Below, piece by piece: positions 21,724 through 32,113 of a DNA stretch of 64,000 nt. The translations under genes and the position numbers were made by a program. Source of the stretch: Allacma fusca (Eukaryota > Arthropoda > Collembola > Symphypleona > Sminthuridae); contig OX359246.1 of the NCBI GenBank assembly GCA_947179485.1, positions 28,148,001-28,212,000 on the forward strand. The letters are read 5' to 3'. The notes under the pieces were generated by a model. It searched no databases. It had not been told where the DNA came from and saw nothing but the letters and a program-made list of their open reading frames with translations. Positions within the stretch are counted from its first letter, which is position 1, and each line of letters opens with the position of its first letter.

Positions 21724-21990
21724 TTGCGGAATTATTTTTTGAGACGAAAGTATGGTTTGAAAGCAAAGTTCAACTGCAAGGAAAGTACAGTGCGCATATC
21801 CACTGTTGATAACAACACTTCGGGGTTAACAAATCATCTACAAAAAGTGCACAAAATTGATTTGATTGTTACGACCCCGAATTCTGACGGCAATTACGAT
21901 ATTGAATGTTGGCGATATGTAGACAACGTGCGATATATCGTCAAAACTATTTTTGACGATAGCGATATTTCCGATATGAGCAAAGTGTAA
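21724..21990 (+). pseudogene. BED-type zinc finger relic of a hAT transposase
   Basis: An 88-codon frame carries the end of a BED finger: RNYFLRRKYGLKAKFNCK, then NNTSGLTNHLQKVHKI. The first Cys of the usual C..C pair is Phe (KFNC), and no ATG in a good position precedes it. The remainder of a transposase (catalytic region, dimerisation domain) is not found downstream, so this is an N-terminal fragment. Confidence 0.6.
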
Positions 21991-24900
21991 CAAGTTACAT
22001 TTGTCAGCGTTAGTTAATGCGGATAAACAGATTAGTATTTTTGAAATAATTATTATACTACATGCTTAATTAAAGTTGAACAAAGGATTTGCTATTGAAG
22101 AATTAATCAGGGGGGTTGACTCTTCCAGGTCCAAAATAAAAGTACGGATCTTTGAACGTTGTTCAAAATATGTGTATGCATATACACAGTTACATTTCTG
22201 ATTTGATCAAAGATTTATAAACTGCTTTATAAAATTTCTGGATTATTGCATTCGGAATAGCAGCACTGAATAGCTGCATAATAACACAAGGACCAAACTA
22301 AGTAGGTTGATTGTTGATGCAAATGTCCTAGGATACTGAGTGTGAGTGAGTGATGAGTTCATTGGTTTGACCTTAAAAACTTTGTAAGAGCAATCATTGT
22401 ATGTATAATAATACGCGATCTTACTATATTCACAGACGATAATAATAATAATTGTAAACAGAAAAATAATAAATTACGAATTATGACATTTAACCTGCGT
22501 GTGTGTACACATTACTTTTAAGACTTTAATACATTATGTACATTCATATATAGTCGCAGAAAATACGTGACATTGGAATCATGGCCTGGGTACTTACAAC
22601 TCCATATTGACCCAAATAACGTCTGAAAAAATTTTAGAGACCGGGTTTTCAGCCAGTTTGGGTGGTAACAAAATTTTCAAGACAGAATTTTCAGCGGGTT
22701 CGGGTGATAAAAATGTTAGAGACTGGGTTTTCAGGGGTATCGAGTCGTACAGAAAATTAATGATCTGGTTTTCATGGGGTTCCGGCTTGATTACATGTGT
22801 GGAAAATAAAGTCAGCTAAATACAATTTAACCATTTGGCGGGTTGGGTAGGGCATAAAAAATTTGTTGGTTTCTTCTGGGTTGGTGCTAATATTTAAGCC
22901 CGAATCCCAACTCAATTTGAAGTTAAGTTCGAGTTCCAGTGTATAGTTTTAATTTTAAATTTGAACTAAAATAAAACTTATTAATTTCTAAAGAAAATCG
23001 TATGTTATATTTATTATAAATTGTATCTAAATCATTTTGCTTTTAAACTTGCATGAACTTCATTTTGATGCGGAGGTTTTGATTTGGAGATGCACTCAGG
23101 TCATTTCATCTTTTCACCGGCTATATGCACTCACGTTTGCAATATAGCAAAAGGTCGTTACAGGTAACATTTGCCAGTATTAATTAATGTGATTAATAAG
23201 TAGTACAATAATTAAAGTAAATGTATCCTCAAAATACATGCAAAAATTGCCTTTATTTCTTAACGAGATCCATTGTATAACTTGCAAATGCGTTCTTAAG
23301 CAGATTGAGTTGGCAGGGGTAAAAATCAATAAGCAATAAAAAACATGTAAAAGTTTTAACGGACTGAGGCTATGCAACAAGGAATTGGCAGGGTAGTAAG
23401 TTCATTGGGAAACTGTTAAAAACTCGCCAGAACCAAACAACCCTCACTCATTCCACGCCTCGAAAAGTACATGCTGTCGAACAAACTTGTTCTACACTAA
23501 TCAAATTGCTAATTTATTATACTTATTTATACTTATTAAAGTCTTGTTAACTTAAACAGCAGGCAACTAGCCATTACTTATTCATTGGCAGGTAAACACT
23601 AATTTTTCAAGCGTCTGTATTCCATTGAACTTTGAAGCGTACGTACATAAAAATCTCATGTTTTAGGTAATTTGGATCAAATAATTATCATAATTCAATT
23701 ACAGTAGAACTATGACTTGAATTTTAATATGCCATTAATGACAATAACAAAATTCTAATTTATTGTAAATGGCATTTGAACTTGAAAGCATTTACTGCTG
23801 TAATAAAAAAATAATCCTCTCAAATATTCCTTATTATAAATGGACGAATGCCGTCAGATAATTAACACATGTTATTCCAGTAATTTTATGGAAACCCTAA
23901 AATTTGAGTTGCTACAGTAATTATGTACTATGTCTACACATAGAACTTACCTATAGGTACATAGTATTGTGGATGCAGTATTATTATGAGCTGGAACATT
24001 CCATTTTATTTGTCACAAACCCAAGGGGAATCTTATCTTTTCATGGATACCCACAATATTAAGGATTTACATTGCAGTGACCGGCAATTAAAAATTATGC
24101 ATGGGCATCTATATATGTATACATGTGCAATTATAAGAAAACGTTTCACTACTGACGGTATGGAATAATATTATTTCATTGATAATAGCTTTTCCAAATC
24201 TCTGCTCCAAATCTATCAACCATATACCTACTCTAATTTGATTTAATATTAACCCCCATACATTAATAATTCCTTTCCAATTCCAACAACATTTCCTTGG
24301 GAAATTACAGAGCAATAATTACGCCCTTTGCTATAAGAAATTAAGAACGCGTAAAGGAAAAATGAAACGAGGGAAATTATTGAATGCCAAATTAAACCTA
24401 TTGGGGTTACAATTTATATCTCCCGTCAATCCTCTCACCTAAATCTTGCGTCAATTAAATTCACAAATCCACAAATCAAAATGATCATATGCTTAAATAT
24501 TACAGTAAAATAACATTATACAGAAATGTACTTCCTCAAACAGTCTGCCTAAAAAAATAAAAGTGTAACACGCCTTAAAATATGTTAAAATGAAGAATAA
24601 GGTTTATTATAAAAAGCTACGCCTTCACATTTCTCAATGAATGGAATTTTACAAAGGTCAAGTACAAGAGTAATTAATAAATCAAACAGGAGCACTCCAA
24701 TGTGCATTTATGGTTGTGCTTGCAGTTTTCTCCTTTGAAAATTCCGAAGCCTCGTAAATACCATGAACTACAAAAAAAATTCCCTTTCAAAGTTACACAA
24801 TGGGTAAATGGATGCCGCAATGGAAAAAAATAGATCTTTTACATATAAAAACACCTGTCAAATTAAGTCCTCAGGGAATACAGTACTATTGCTTAATAGC

Positions 24901-25757
24901 TTTTTACAATGTTCAATTTTAAGATGCATGAGCATTCAATGAGCATTCTAATCAGAGCAAAAGATTTTTGCGCCTATTTATACAGTCTACGTTTTGGGAA
25001 TATTTACATTATGAAATAACCTTACAAATTATAGTGTAATATAATGTAAGATTTGAATTCATATGGACTTGTAAATATTGACCATAGCCTTAGCCTTGGC
25101 TTTATTACGAACGGTTGAAAATACAGTAATTTTGACTTTATCGGAGGGAAATCTATAAGAACCATTTAATTTACTATTGAGGCATTCCATATTATAAGGA
25201 TATGTTACATAAACCATTTACAAATATGACAAGACTTGAAATTAATTCTTACAGCTTCAAACTCTATACAGACACATGAACCCTGTTATTAAATACTTGG
25301 CTTTTGTATTTGTATTCTGAATTGATACATTTTAAAGGTATACATAGCTGCTTTGAAAAAAAAACCTGTGTACATACATACATATGTAATTACATATCAA
25401 CGCTGAAGAGGAAAAATGATCTGAATGTTCTACTAAAGTATACACACGTAAAACATTTTGCCGCTTCGTCAAATATATGTAAAGTAGGTAGTTTGGGTAA
25501 GTGTCTACAATCATATGATTTTGTACAGTACTACAGTAGATAAACTATAATAGCTTGTGTAGCATAAGTGCATTTTTTATATATGAATGGTTGTATTTTT
25601 AATGCATGTCTGTACATACAAAAGTAGATGCTATGTACTAATATACACCTGCAAAATTTATACGCACATTAGTGGGTAGGGTGTAGCTATTAAATTATAA
25701 AAGTAATGCAAAAGAAAGTGTATATACAGATACGTAAGTACAAATGGGTTAAATCAC
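21991..25757. other. long non-coding stretch with minor repeats
   Basis: No gene supported. Positions about 22625-22930 hold a loose G-rich repeat (TTTTCAGNNGGTTCGGGTG-like, several copies). About 45 bp near 22005 recur near 23162 (TTACATTTGTCAG versus TAACATTTGCCAG and flanks). The rest is AT-rich with no recognisable structure. Confidence 0.45.
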
Positions 25758-26029
25758 CTAGTGGGAGTCCTAATCCTTGACACATGCTCCAATTCATTGC
25801 CACAGGACGCACCTTTACTTTCGTGAAGTGATATGATTCAAAAGACAATGATAACTCCTCCTGAGTATATTGAAACCTGCTATCTATAACTGTGGACCAG
25901 AGAACTTCCATATGGAAATCATAACAATCAATTAAAGTCCGTAAAGGTAGAGCAATTACATGATCAAAATTGACTCCTATCAATGACCCAGACATAGCCT
26001 CCGGCTGGGTCTCAATCACAGCCATGCAC
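25758..26029 (-). CDS. orphan internal exon, product unknown
   Basis: On the minus strand a 272-bp segment is bounded by an acceptor (ATATACACAG at 26030) and a donor (GTGATT at 25757) and stays open in a wider frame from 26061 to 25690. The peptide looks protein-like, not random: VIETQPEAMSGSLIG, LPLRTLIDCYDFHMEVL, LSLSFESYHFTKVKVRP. I do not recognise it. No neighbouring exon was found, so it may be one exon of a larger minus-strand gene with long introns or an exon remnant. Confidence 0.35.
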
Positions 26030-26089
26030 CTGTGTATATATGTACGTACGTATATAGACACACGGTTGAGAGACTATTTACACAAAACG

Positions 26090-26401
26090 TTGTAGGATAG
26101 TTCACTATAAAGGATACAGAGAACTATGGAAGGTACTTTGGAAATTTAATAATATCAGGTGACAACATTCGATTAAATAATTTATTTATTATATTGTACT
26201 AAGAACTCAGCGGAGACTCTGATTCTGAGTCAACATCCAATTAGCTATCTGTATTAACGCATTTGATGGCTCCTACCAACGCCCTGCATGTCAGGAAAAG
26301 ATTGACCCAAGAAAAGTATAAAAGCCGAAAGGCACTGTCAACAAGGCACACTCAGTTCACTACCACTTGTGAGTTTACAACAAGAAGAAAAATATTAAAA
26401 C
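26090..26401 (+). promoter_or_regulatory. promoter and 5' UTR of CPR gene 1
   Basis: Homology with the promoters of genes 2-4 begins at about 26090 (GTTGTAGGATAGTTCACT) and is diverged by some percent. It contains a TATA box, TATAAAAG (26317-26324), and an initiator-like CTCAGTTC (26351-26358), followed by about 48 bases of 5' UTR. Confidence 0.7.
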
Positions 26402-27702
26402 ATGATCGGAAAGGTAAAGGCTGTTTAATTATTTGAAACCCCGAACCTGGTTGAGTGCACATTTTTGTGGAGAATTATATTTTGAAAAAAATATTTTAAA
26501 AGAAATTTTCGAAATCTTTTTAAAGAATACTTTTCATAAATTTTCATTTTTTTTCAAACCTGAAGTAATTTATACTCCAGAACCTCCTGTTGCGCTGAAC
26601 ATTTCAACTTATTAAAAAAAAAAAAATTATATATATCGTTGGCTAAATTTTAAAAAGTACCATTTTCATTTGCGAATCCATTTAAAAAGCATAGGTTGGG
26701 AAATGAAAATGGTACTTTTTAGAATTTAGCCAACGATATATATATTTTATTATTTTTTGTGTTGTCGTCTAGTATTACGTTACAGCAAGATCTTCAAACG
26801 AAATAGGCATCCAGGACAAAAATAATTCAAAGAGGGCAATTACTACGAATAATATGTAAAATTTGCAACATTTGGATTGTGTTTCAGGTTGCCACTTTCT
26901 TGGCCCTCGTGGCTGCTGCCAACGCTGGACTCGCCCCAGCTCTTGGTTACGCTCAAGCTCCATCTGTTACCTACTCCGCCGGACCAGCTATTGCTAGGGT
27001 CGCTGCCCCAGTCGCCTATGCTCAACCAGCTTACGCTGCCTATGCTGCCCCAGCTGTTGCTAAGGTCGCTGCTCCAGTCGCCTATGCTCAACCAGCCTAC
27101 GCTGCCTATGCCCCAGCTGTCGCCAAGGTCGCTGCTCCACTCGCCTACGCCGCCCCAGTTGCCAAGGGTAAATTACAAACTATAATAAATTATAATTTTC
27201 TAAATAAAGGTAAAAATTTGACCCAATTTTTTTTGTTTTATTTAGTAATTTTATATGTAAATTTTGGTTATTCATAGTCGCCGTTGCCGAGCCCTTCGAC
27301 CCCAACCCACAATACTCTTATGGATACTCCGTCGCTGATGCTTTGACCGGAGACTCCAAGACCGCCACTGAGACCCGTAATGGAGATCTCGTTCAAGGAC
27401 AATACTCTTTGGTTGAGCCCGATGGTGCCGTCCGTACCGTCACTTACACCGCTGATGCCATCAACGGATTCAACGCCGTTGTTGACCGTTCTGCCCCAGC
27501 TGTTGTGAAGACCGCCGTGGCTAAGGTTGCTGCCCCAGTCGCCTATGCTCAGCCAGCTTATGCTGCCTATGCTGCCCCAGCTATTGCCAAGGTTGCTGCC
27601 CCAGTCGCCTATGCTCAACCAGCTTACGCTGCTTATGCTGCCCCAGCTGTCGCCAAGGTTGCTGCCCCAGTTGCCTACGCTCAACCAGCTTACCTCGGTT
27701 AG
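26402..27702 (+). CDS. RR-2 cuticular protein (CPR), gene 1
   Basis: Exons 26402-26413 (four codons, MIGK), 26888-27167 and 27278-27702 join in phases 0 and 1 to about 238 aa. The start codon lies in the tiny first exon, a common CPR structure with the intron splitting the signal peptide. The signal peptide is [17 protein letters not shown], cleaved near residue 17. Residues 20-97 and about 170-238 are Ala/Pro/Tyr repeats ([19 protein letters not shown]). The RR-2 chitin-binding domain spans about residues 109-168, with [10 protein letters not shown] and [13 protein letters not shown]. The product is a secreted structural protein of cuticle that binds chitin. It is the most diverged of the four genes, and its intron 1 carries a hairpin insertion absent from the others. 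Confidence 0.9.
26628..26744. repeat. 44-bp-arm inverted repeat in intron 1 of CPR gene 1
   Basis: Left arm 26628-26671 and right arm 26701-26744 are reverse complements with one mismatch, around a 29-base loop. The arms contain CGTTGGCTAAATT and GTACCATTTTCATTT. The insertion is missing from intron 1 of genes 2-4, where the flanking sequence is joined. A small foldback MITE is likely; the transcript would form a long hairpin. Confidence 0.85.
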
Positions 27703-27933
27703 ATTCAGTTCCATCGAGTCTGGAATTGTTTCCTAAAATTAATATATATGACCCTTTTCTATGTATTACTTCTTTTCTTGTGTTTTCTTTCCCACTTCTT
27801 CAAATCTGTTTTCTACCATTTCTTGTACTTTTGATACATTCTGTTCCTTCTTTATTCTGTTACCCTGCGCATTATGTATTTATCTTTTCCCGGAAGGAAA
27901 AGTGTGCATGAACTATTCCCCTATGTTTCTATA

Positions 27934-27939
27934 AATAAA
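27934..27939 (+). terminator. poly(A) signal of CPR gene 1
   Basis: AATAAA in CTATAAATAAAG, about 230 bp after the stop codon. Equivalent sites follow genes 2 (37747), 3 (47560) and 4 (57369). Confidence 0.7.
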
Positions 27940-28286
27940 GATTTTCATCTACAAAAGTATATCACTTTGAGTAAATTCATTCACAAATTTTGTTGGGTAC
28001 GGATATATGTATGTATGTGTAATTGGTGTCACTATGTAATGACGTGTCGCAAGTTTTGCTAGAAGAGACGCATTTATAAGGACATTTTCTTCTGTGGGAC
28101 AAAGTTTGGACACATTTCCATTCCTACGAATGGATTTATCGTTAAGCGTATTTTACTGAGTCATTTTAAGTACGGCTTTTTGATTCTTGAGGCGGTGTTC
28201 ATATACTTATATATATGAAGAGAGTGCACTGTACGAATGCATACATAACCCAAGATTGGTGAAAAACACAATGTAATGTTACGCGT

Positions 28287-28661
28287 TCAGATATTATCTG
28301 CGTTGATTTTAATGGGAGGAAAATTTGCCTGAGTATATATGTACATATAATCAATAATAAGAGCAAGTATGATTGCAAACTGTTGGAAGCTTCTGTCGCT
28401 CGTCAGTATGAGGATAATTGTCTGTGGTTGTGGCACACATAACTTATCGTACTCGTAGTGCTGGCGCTTGAGAGCAAAGTAAGAATAACTGATGAGAGTC
28501 ACGGAAAGGAATGCATTAACGAAGACGATAACTGCAAACGCCAGTCACTCTTTTTGGGCTGCTCCTTTGGACAATCCCGTGCTTAAGCAGGAACGGTAGT
28601 AATACATGCTCAGTGCAAAGATGATTATTAATCCAATTACTATGGTCATGTTTGTGAACAT
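28287..28661 (-). pseudogene. membrane protein gene relic with in-frame TGA, unit copy 1
   Basis: From the ATG at 28661 the frame reads a hydrophobic segment (MTIVIGLIIIFALSMYYY), GLSKGAAQKE, then TGA (28545-28547), then continues open: LAFAVIVFVNAFLS, YFALKRQHYEYDKLCVPQ, and LQ/FQQFAIIL-type helix, to a stop at 28287. The TGA would replace a Trp by one base change. An older, diverged copy (57663-58124) has the same TGA and the same open frame on both sides. Family not recognised; it is a multi-helix protein with some likeness in layout to the gene at 20075. Pseudogene, or a gene read through at TGA-C. Confidence 0.5.
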
Positions 28662-28869
28662 CTATAAAATCGAGAGTCTTCGACAGGTCTGCAGGTGTGT
28701 TTTGATCATGTACATCAGTTAGTATATTAATAGAATTAAATTATTACATTTGAGACTTTCAGTATTTAAATGGTTCAACATTTTTTTTCCGGTTAAATTT
28801 TAAAAGGCATCACTAGCTCATAGGCGGATACATTTAAAAAATCATATTCTTTATAAACTTATGATGGTA

Positions 28870-29046
28870 AGTGGCACTCTCCAACCAAATACGAATAATT
28901 CAGGCTTACGGTTGACACAAGTAGTGGTCATAAAAAATTTCATTAAAATCGGTTCTTGAGGTTTTTGAGACAACATGCGGATGTACACACGGAAATACGG
29001 GTACGGAGAAGGCTGTTTTACTAGGGGGCTGACGACACCATAAAAA
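28870..29046 (+). mobile_element. Tc1/mariner-type MITE fragment, unit copy 1
   Basis: Contains TTTCATTAAAATCGGTT and ends GGGCTGACGACACCATA, the right end of the GGGTGGCRTCAG family. Equivalent copies are at 38683-38859 and 48496-48672. The full-length relative is at 61133-61952. Confidence 0.65.
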
Positions 29047-29073
29047 AGTATGGCTTTAGGATTGTAGAGCTAA

Positions 29074-29980
29074 CAGAGATGCGCATCAGCATATTAGCTA
29101 CGTTACGTTACACTATTACTATAGGTTTTAAAATTGACGTTAATTATCATTACGTTACTAAGTATCGTATGCAAAATTCAGTGTTACCGTTCCGTTACCA
29201 CAAATCAACTGTAATACTCCAGTGTTAGTTTTCGTTACCATTAAAAAATATAAAATAGCCGTAGCTTTCCGTTATTGTTATTATTATGTCCGCTCGTTAT
29301 AAACTAAAATATCAAACATCTAGTGACACCAGACATTCCTGGTAAGCCAGAAATGTTGCGAAAAGGCAATTACAGTTTCTCTGCAGTTCATGGTTCACCT
29401 AAAATGTGATCCACTTCCCGACTACCAAATGTTGTAATCTCGTCATTTGACCTATAATGAAATTCATCTGTATAATTTAACTAGCCCCCGTATTCTCCAC
29501 GATTTGTTTTAATTTACTAAACCCTTAATTCGTAAGCCGATCACACATCCTTTTTTGTGAGCAAAATCATGTGTATTATGCAAGCAAAAGGGTCTATAAT
29601 TTCCTATGGAAATTTGTCCTGTTTTCAATAATGTACATAAATGATAATCAGGGTGTTCACATCCAACTGAAGTTTTTAGTATATCCCCCGTTTATTTACA
29701 TGCGCAGTTACTCCAAACAAATGCAATATTAGCTGCTAATGCGTCATGTAAAAATATATATGTGCAAGCGTATATTGAATTGATAGCGCTGCGTTACGTG
29801 ACAATATCGTTTTCTGTTTACACACGCTTAAACGTTATAGTTATTCCGATAAATGTTTATCACACCCTAGTTCCGTTACCGTTACGTTATTGCATTCTAC
29901 AGATATATGCCGTTACGTTAAAAAACGACGTTATTGCGTTATTGTTGGGTACAAGTAACGTAACGGGCGCATCACTGAGG
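29074..29980. mobile_element. hAT-type MITE (907 bp), unit copy 1
   Basis: The termini CAGAGATGCGC and, inverted, CAGTGATGCGC (preceded by CCT) are hAT-like. They are flanked by near-identical 8-bp target duplications AGAGCTAA (29066-29073) and AGAGTTAA (29981-29988). The interior is rich in GTTACGTTA-type motifs toward both ends. It has no transposase. Confidence 0.7.
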
Positions 29981-30749
29981 AGAGTTAACAGTGGGAAGTA
30001 GTTGGGTTGGGATATATCAGATGTTTATGTACATACGTACATATATAATAAATAGGAATGTGTGAGCGGACTACATTCCCAACAAGGCTATGCAGTCTTG
30101 GACTCACAGGACAGACTGAGTGGATAAACAACAGGACTGACTGAAGACTTGGACTATGACTGATACACAGCTCTATTTTAAAGACTGAGACTGACTGGGA
30201 CTGACACAATTTAAGGCTGAGACTGACTGGGACTTGTTAGGTACACGACTGATGTTTATGTATTCAACTGATTGGGAGTTGCAATCCTCTAAACGATGTT
30301 CACTTCACATTATCCGAGCTACAATGAATGTATATTGGTGCTAGCCTTCCACCTAGCGTTGTATTTGTAAATTAAAAATCAAACGACATGCACTGTCCCT
30401 TTACGGCGAATGAATCCAAATTTAACGAGCGAAGCAGATGAAAACTGTGCCGATATAATTATTCGTGAAAATGAATCCTGATCACCTCTTAAAACCCGGA
30501 TGAAGTTTAAGCGTTTCAACCCGAGTTTCTACATCAGGAAAACAAATGGGTAAGTCTAGGAGATTATTTGTTTACACTCACGAAAATTAAATTTAAATTA
30601 GGAAGTTACATTTCATTCATTGCGCATTTTGAATTTGGCAACCTTGGTCTAGTTTCACCTCAGTCTACTTTTTCATTCCATTTCAGTTTTAAATTGCAAT
30701 AATTAATTATAGTTTTTTAAATTCTTGAATTCCTGTAGAATATACTAGG

Positions 30750-30997
30750 ATGCATCAACCAAATATTACGTCATTCTTGAAGAGACGCGAGAGAACTGAT
30801 TTACAAGGTAAGGTACTAGCTAACTGATTTATAATATGAGCTATCTTATTTTTTATCTAAATTCAAAACATGATATCTTAAAATTTAAGTTTACAATGAC
30901 TCCGGTGGACGTGAGCTAAATCAGAGTAGTCAGTACCTAGCACAATCCAGTTTTCTAACAGACGAAATTCCCAATAAAGTTACGGACGAAATTTCTG
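30750..30997 (+). pseudogene. two candidate 5' exons of the hAT element gene
   Basis: Exon 30750-30807 starts MHQPNITSFLKRRERT and ends at a GTAAGG donor; exon 30890-30997 follows an AAG acceptor and ends at a GTAAGA donor, both phase 1. QPNITSFL resembles a PCNA-binding PIP box (Q..I..F-), a motif seen at the N-terminus of some transposases. They may encode the N-terminus of the transposase whose BED finger starts at about 32055. Copies at +9,813 and +19,626. Confidence 0.4.
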
Positions 30998-31481
30998 GTA
31001 AGATTTAGTTTTTGATGTTACGGTTCTAGAGCTTTGCTCATTAAAAGGAACCAATTATAATTGGTTGAATCGAATTAATTGTTTCTGAGCAAGTCTAGTA
31101 CATCATTAACCGAACATACACTGGGGTGCAATGATAACGGAACAGCGGTGATTAAATTCTTTCAATGACGTTAATGACGTCAGAAGGGTTCGAATTAAAA
31201 AATATTCGATGGCATATTGTTGAGAACTTAATGGCGTTCCCTTGACATGCTTATAATTTGCAATAGCGCCATTAGTAAATTTTAGGCGGGCTTCGATGTA
31301 AACAAAGTCCAAAATAGCCCTTGCATAAGTGATGGAACACGACTGACTATGGTACAATCTGAGATGGATAACTAAAGGTACGTAATTTTATTTTAATTAA
31401 AATAAAGCACAAACACATGTTAGTGCCTTTTAGAATTCCCTTATCCACATATTGGTCAATATGTAACCGCAAAGAAAGGAG

Positions 31482-31649
31482 ATTCCAATACCGGTGAGAG
31501 AGCTAGTGATCGAGAAGTGGAGGAACTACGGTAAAGATCCTCCAACGTATAGGCAGATTGCCAAAGAGGTCCGCCTAAGACCCACAACGGTCTTCAACAC
31601 TATTAAAAAATACAAGAACACTGTTATCGTCGAAAATCGTATAATCTAA
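31482..31649 (+). pseudogene. Tc1-type helix-turn-helix fragment inside the hAT element
   Basis: The open frame (no Met) reads IPVRELVIEKWRNYGK, then TYRQIAKEVRLRPTTV, FNTIKKYKNT and VIVENR, and stops at TAA. This is the N-terminal DNA-binding helix-turn-helix of Tc1-type transposases (compare the usual YREIA..L..S..TV..I..KY, then VENR). A stop lies just upstream, with possible AG acceptors at the boundary. The catalytic DDE part is absent. Either a nested insertion or an exon taken up by the element. Copies at 41295-41462 and 51108-51275. Confidence 0.6.
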
Positions 31650-32113
31650 TACTATATCTTATAATACAATGTTTTTCACATTCACAGAGATTCCACATAA
31701 GCTTTAGTCATGTTTTAAAATTATTGCCGAATGATTTTGAAATAGTAAAAAGTAAGTAAGATATTTCAAATTACTTTTAATGTCTAACATTCTTGAGAAT
31801 TTTGAAACCATATAAAAAATTTCGCTTAGTAATTTTTATAAAGTGACATGTAAAACCTGATAAAAATTAACTAGAACTAATTCTGATTAGCCGACGAATT
31901 AAGTTCAATATGGCTGCTCAAACCTTTGTGGTAGCACTTAACGGGAATACTTTTTTGGACATCCGTAGTAAATGTTGGCACTAATTTAGTACCACATATT
32001 TTTCCTTGCAAATCTATAGCGCTTTGAATCAACGCAATTTATTTTTTGTTTCAGAACAAGGCGACACCGTTGAAGTTTTTTTGTAACAGAGTCGGCCGTA
32101 CCAGGGGCAGAGA

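Noticed and set aside
30105-30235. GACTGA-rich stretch as an independent microsatellite
   Set aside because: It occurs just inside both ends of the same TIR element, so it is better read as subterminal repeats of the hAT transposon.
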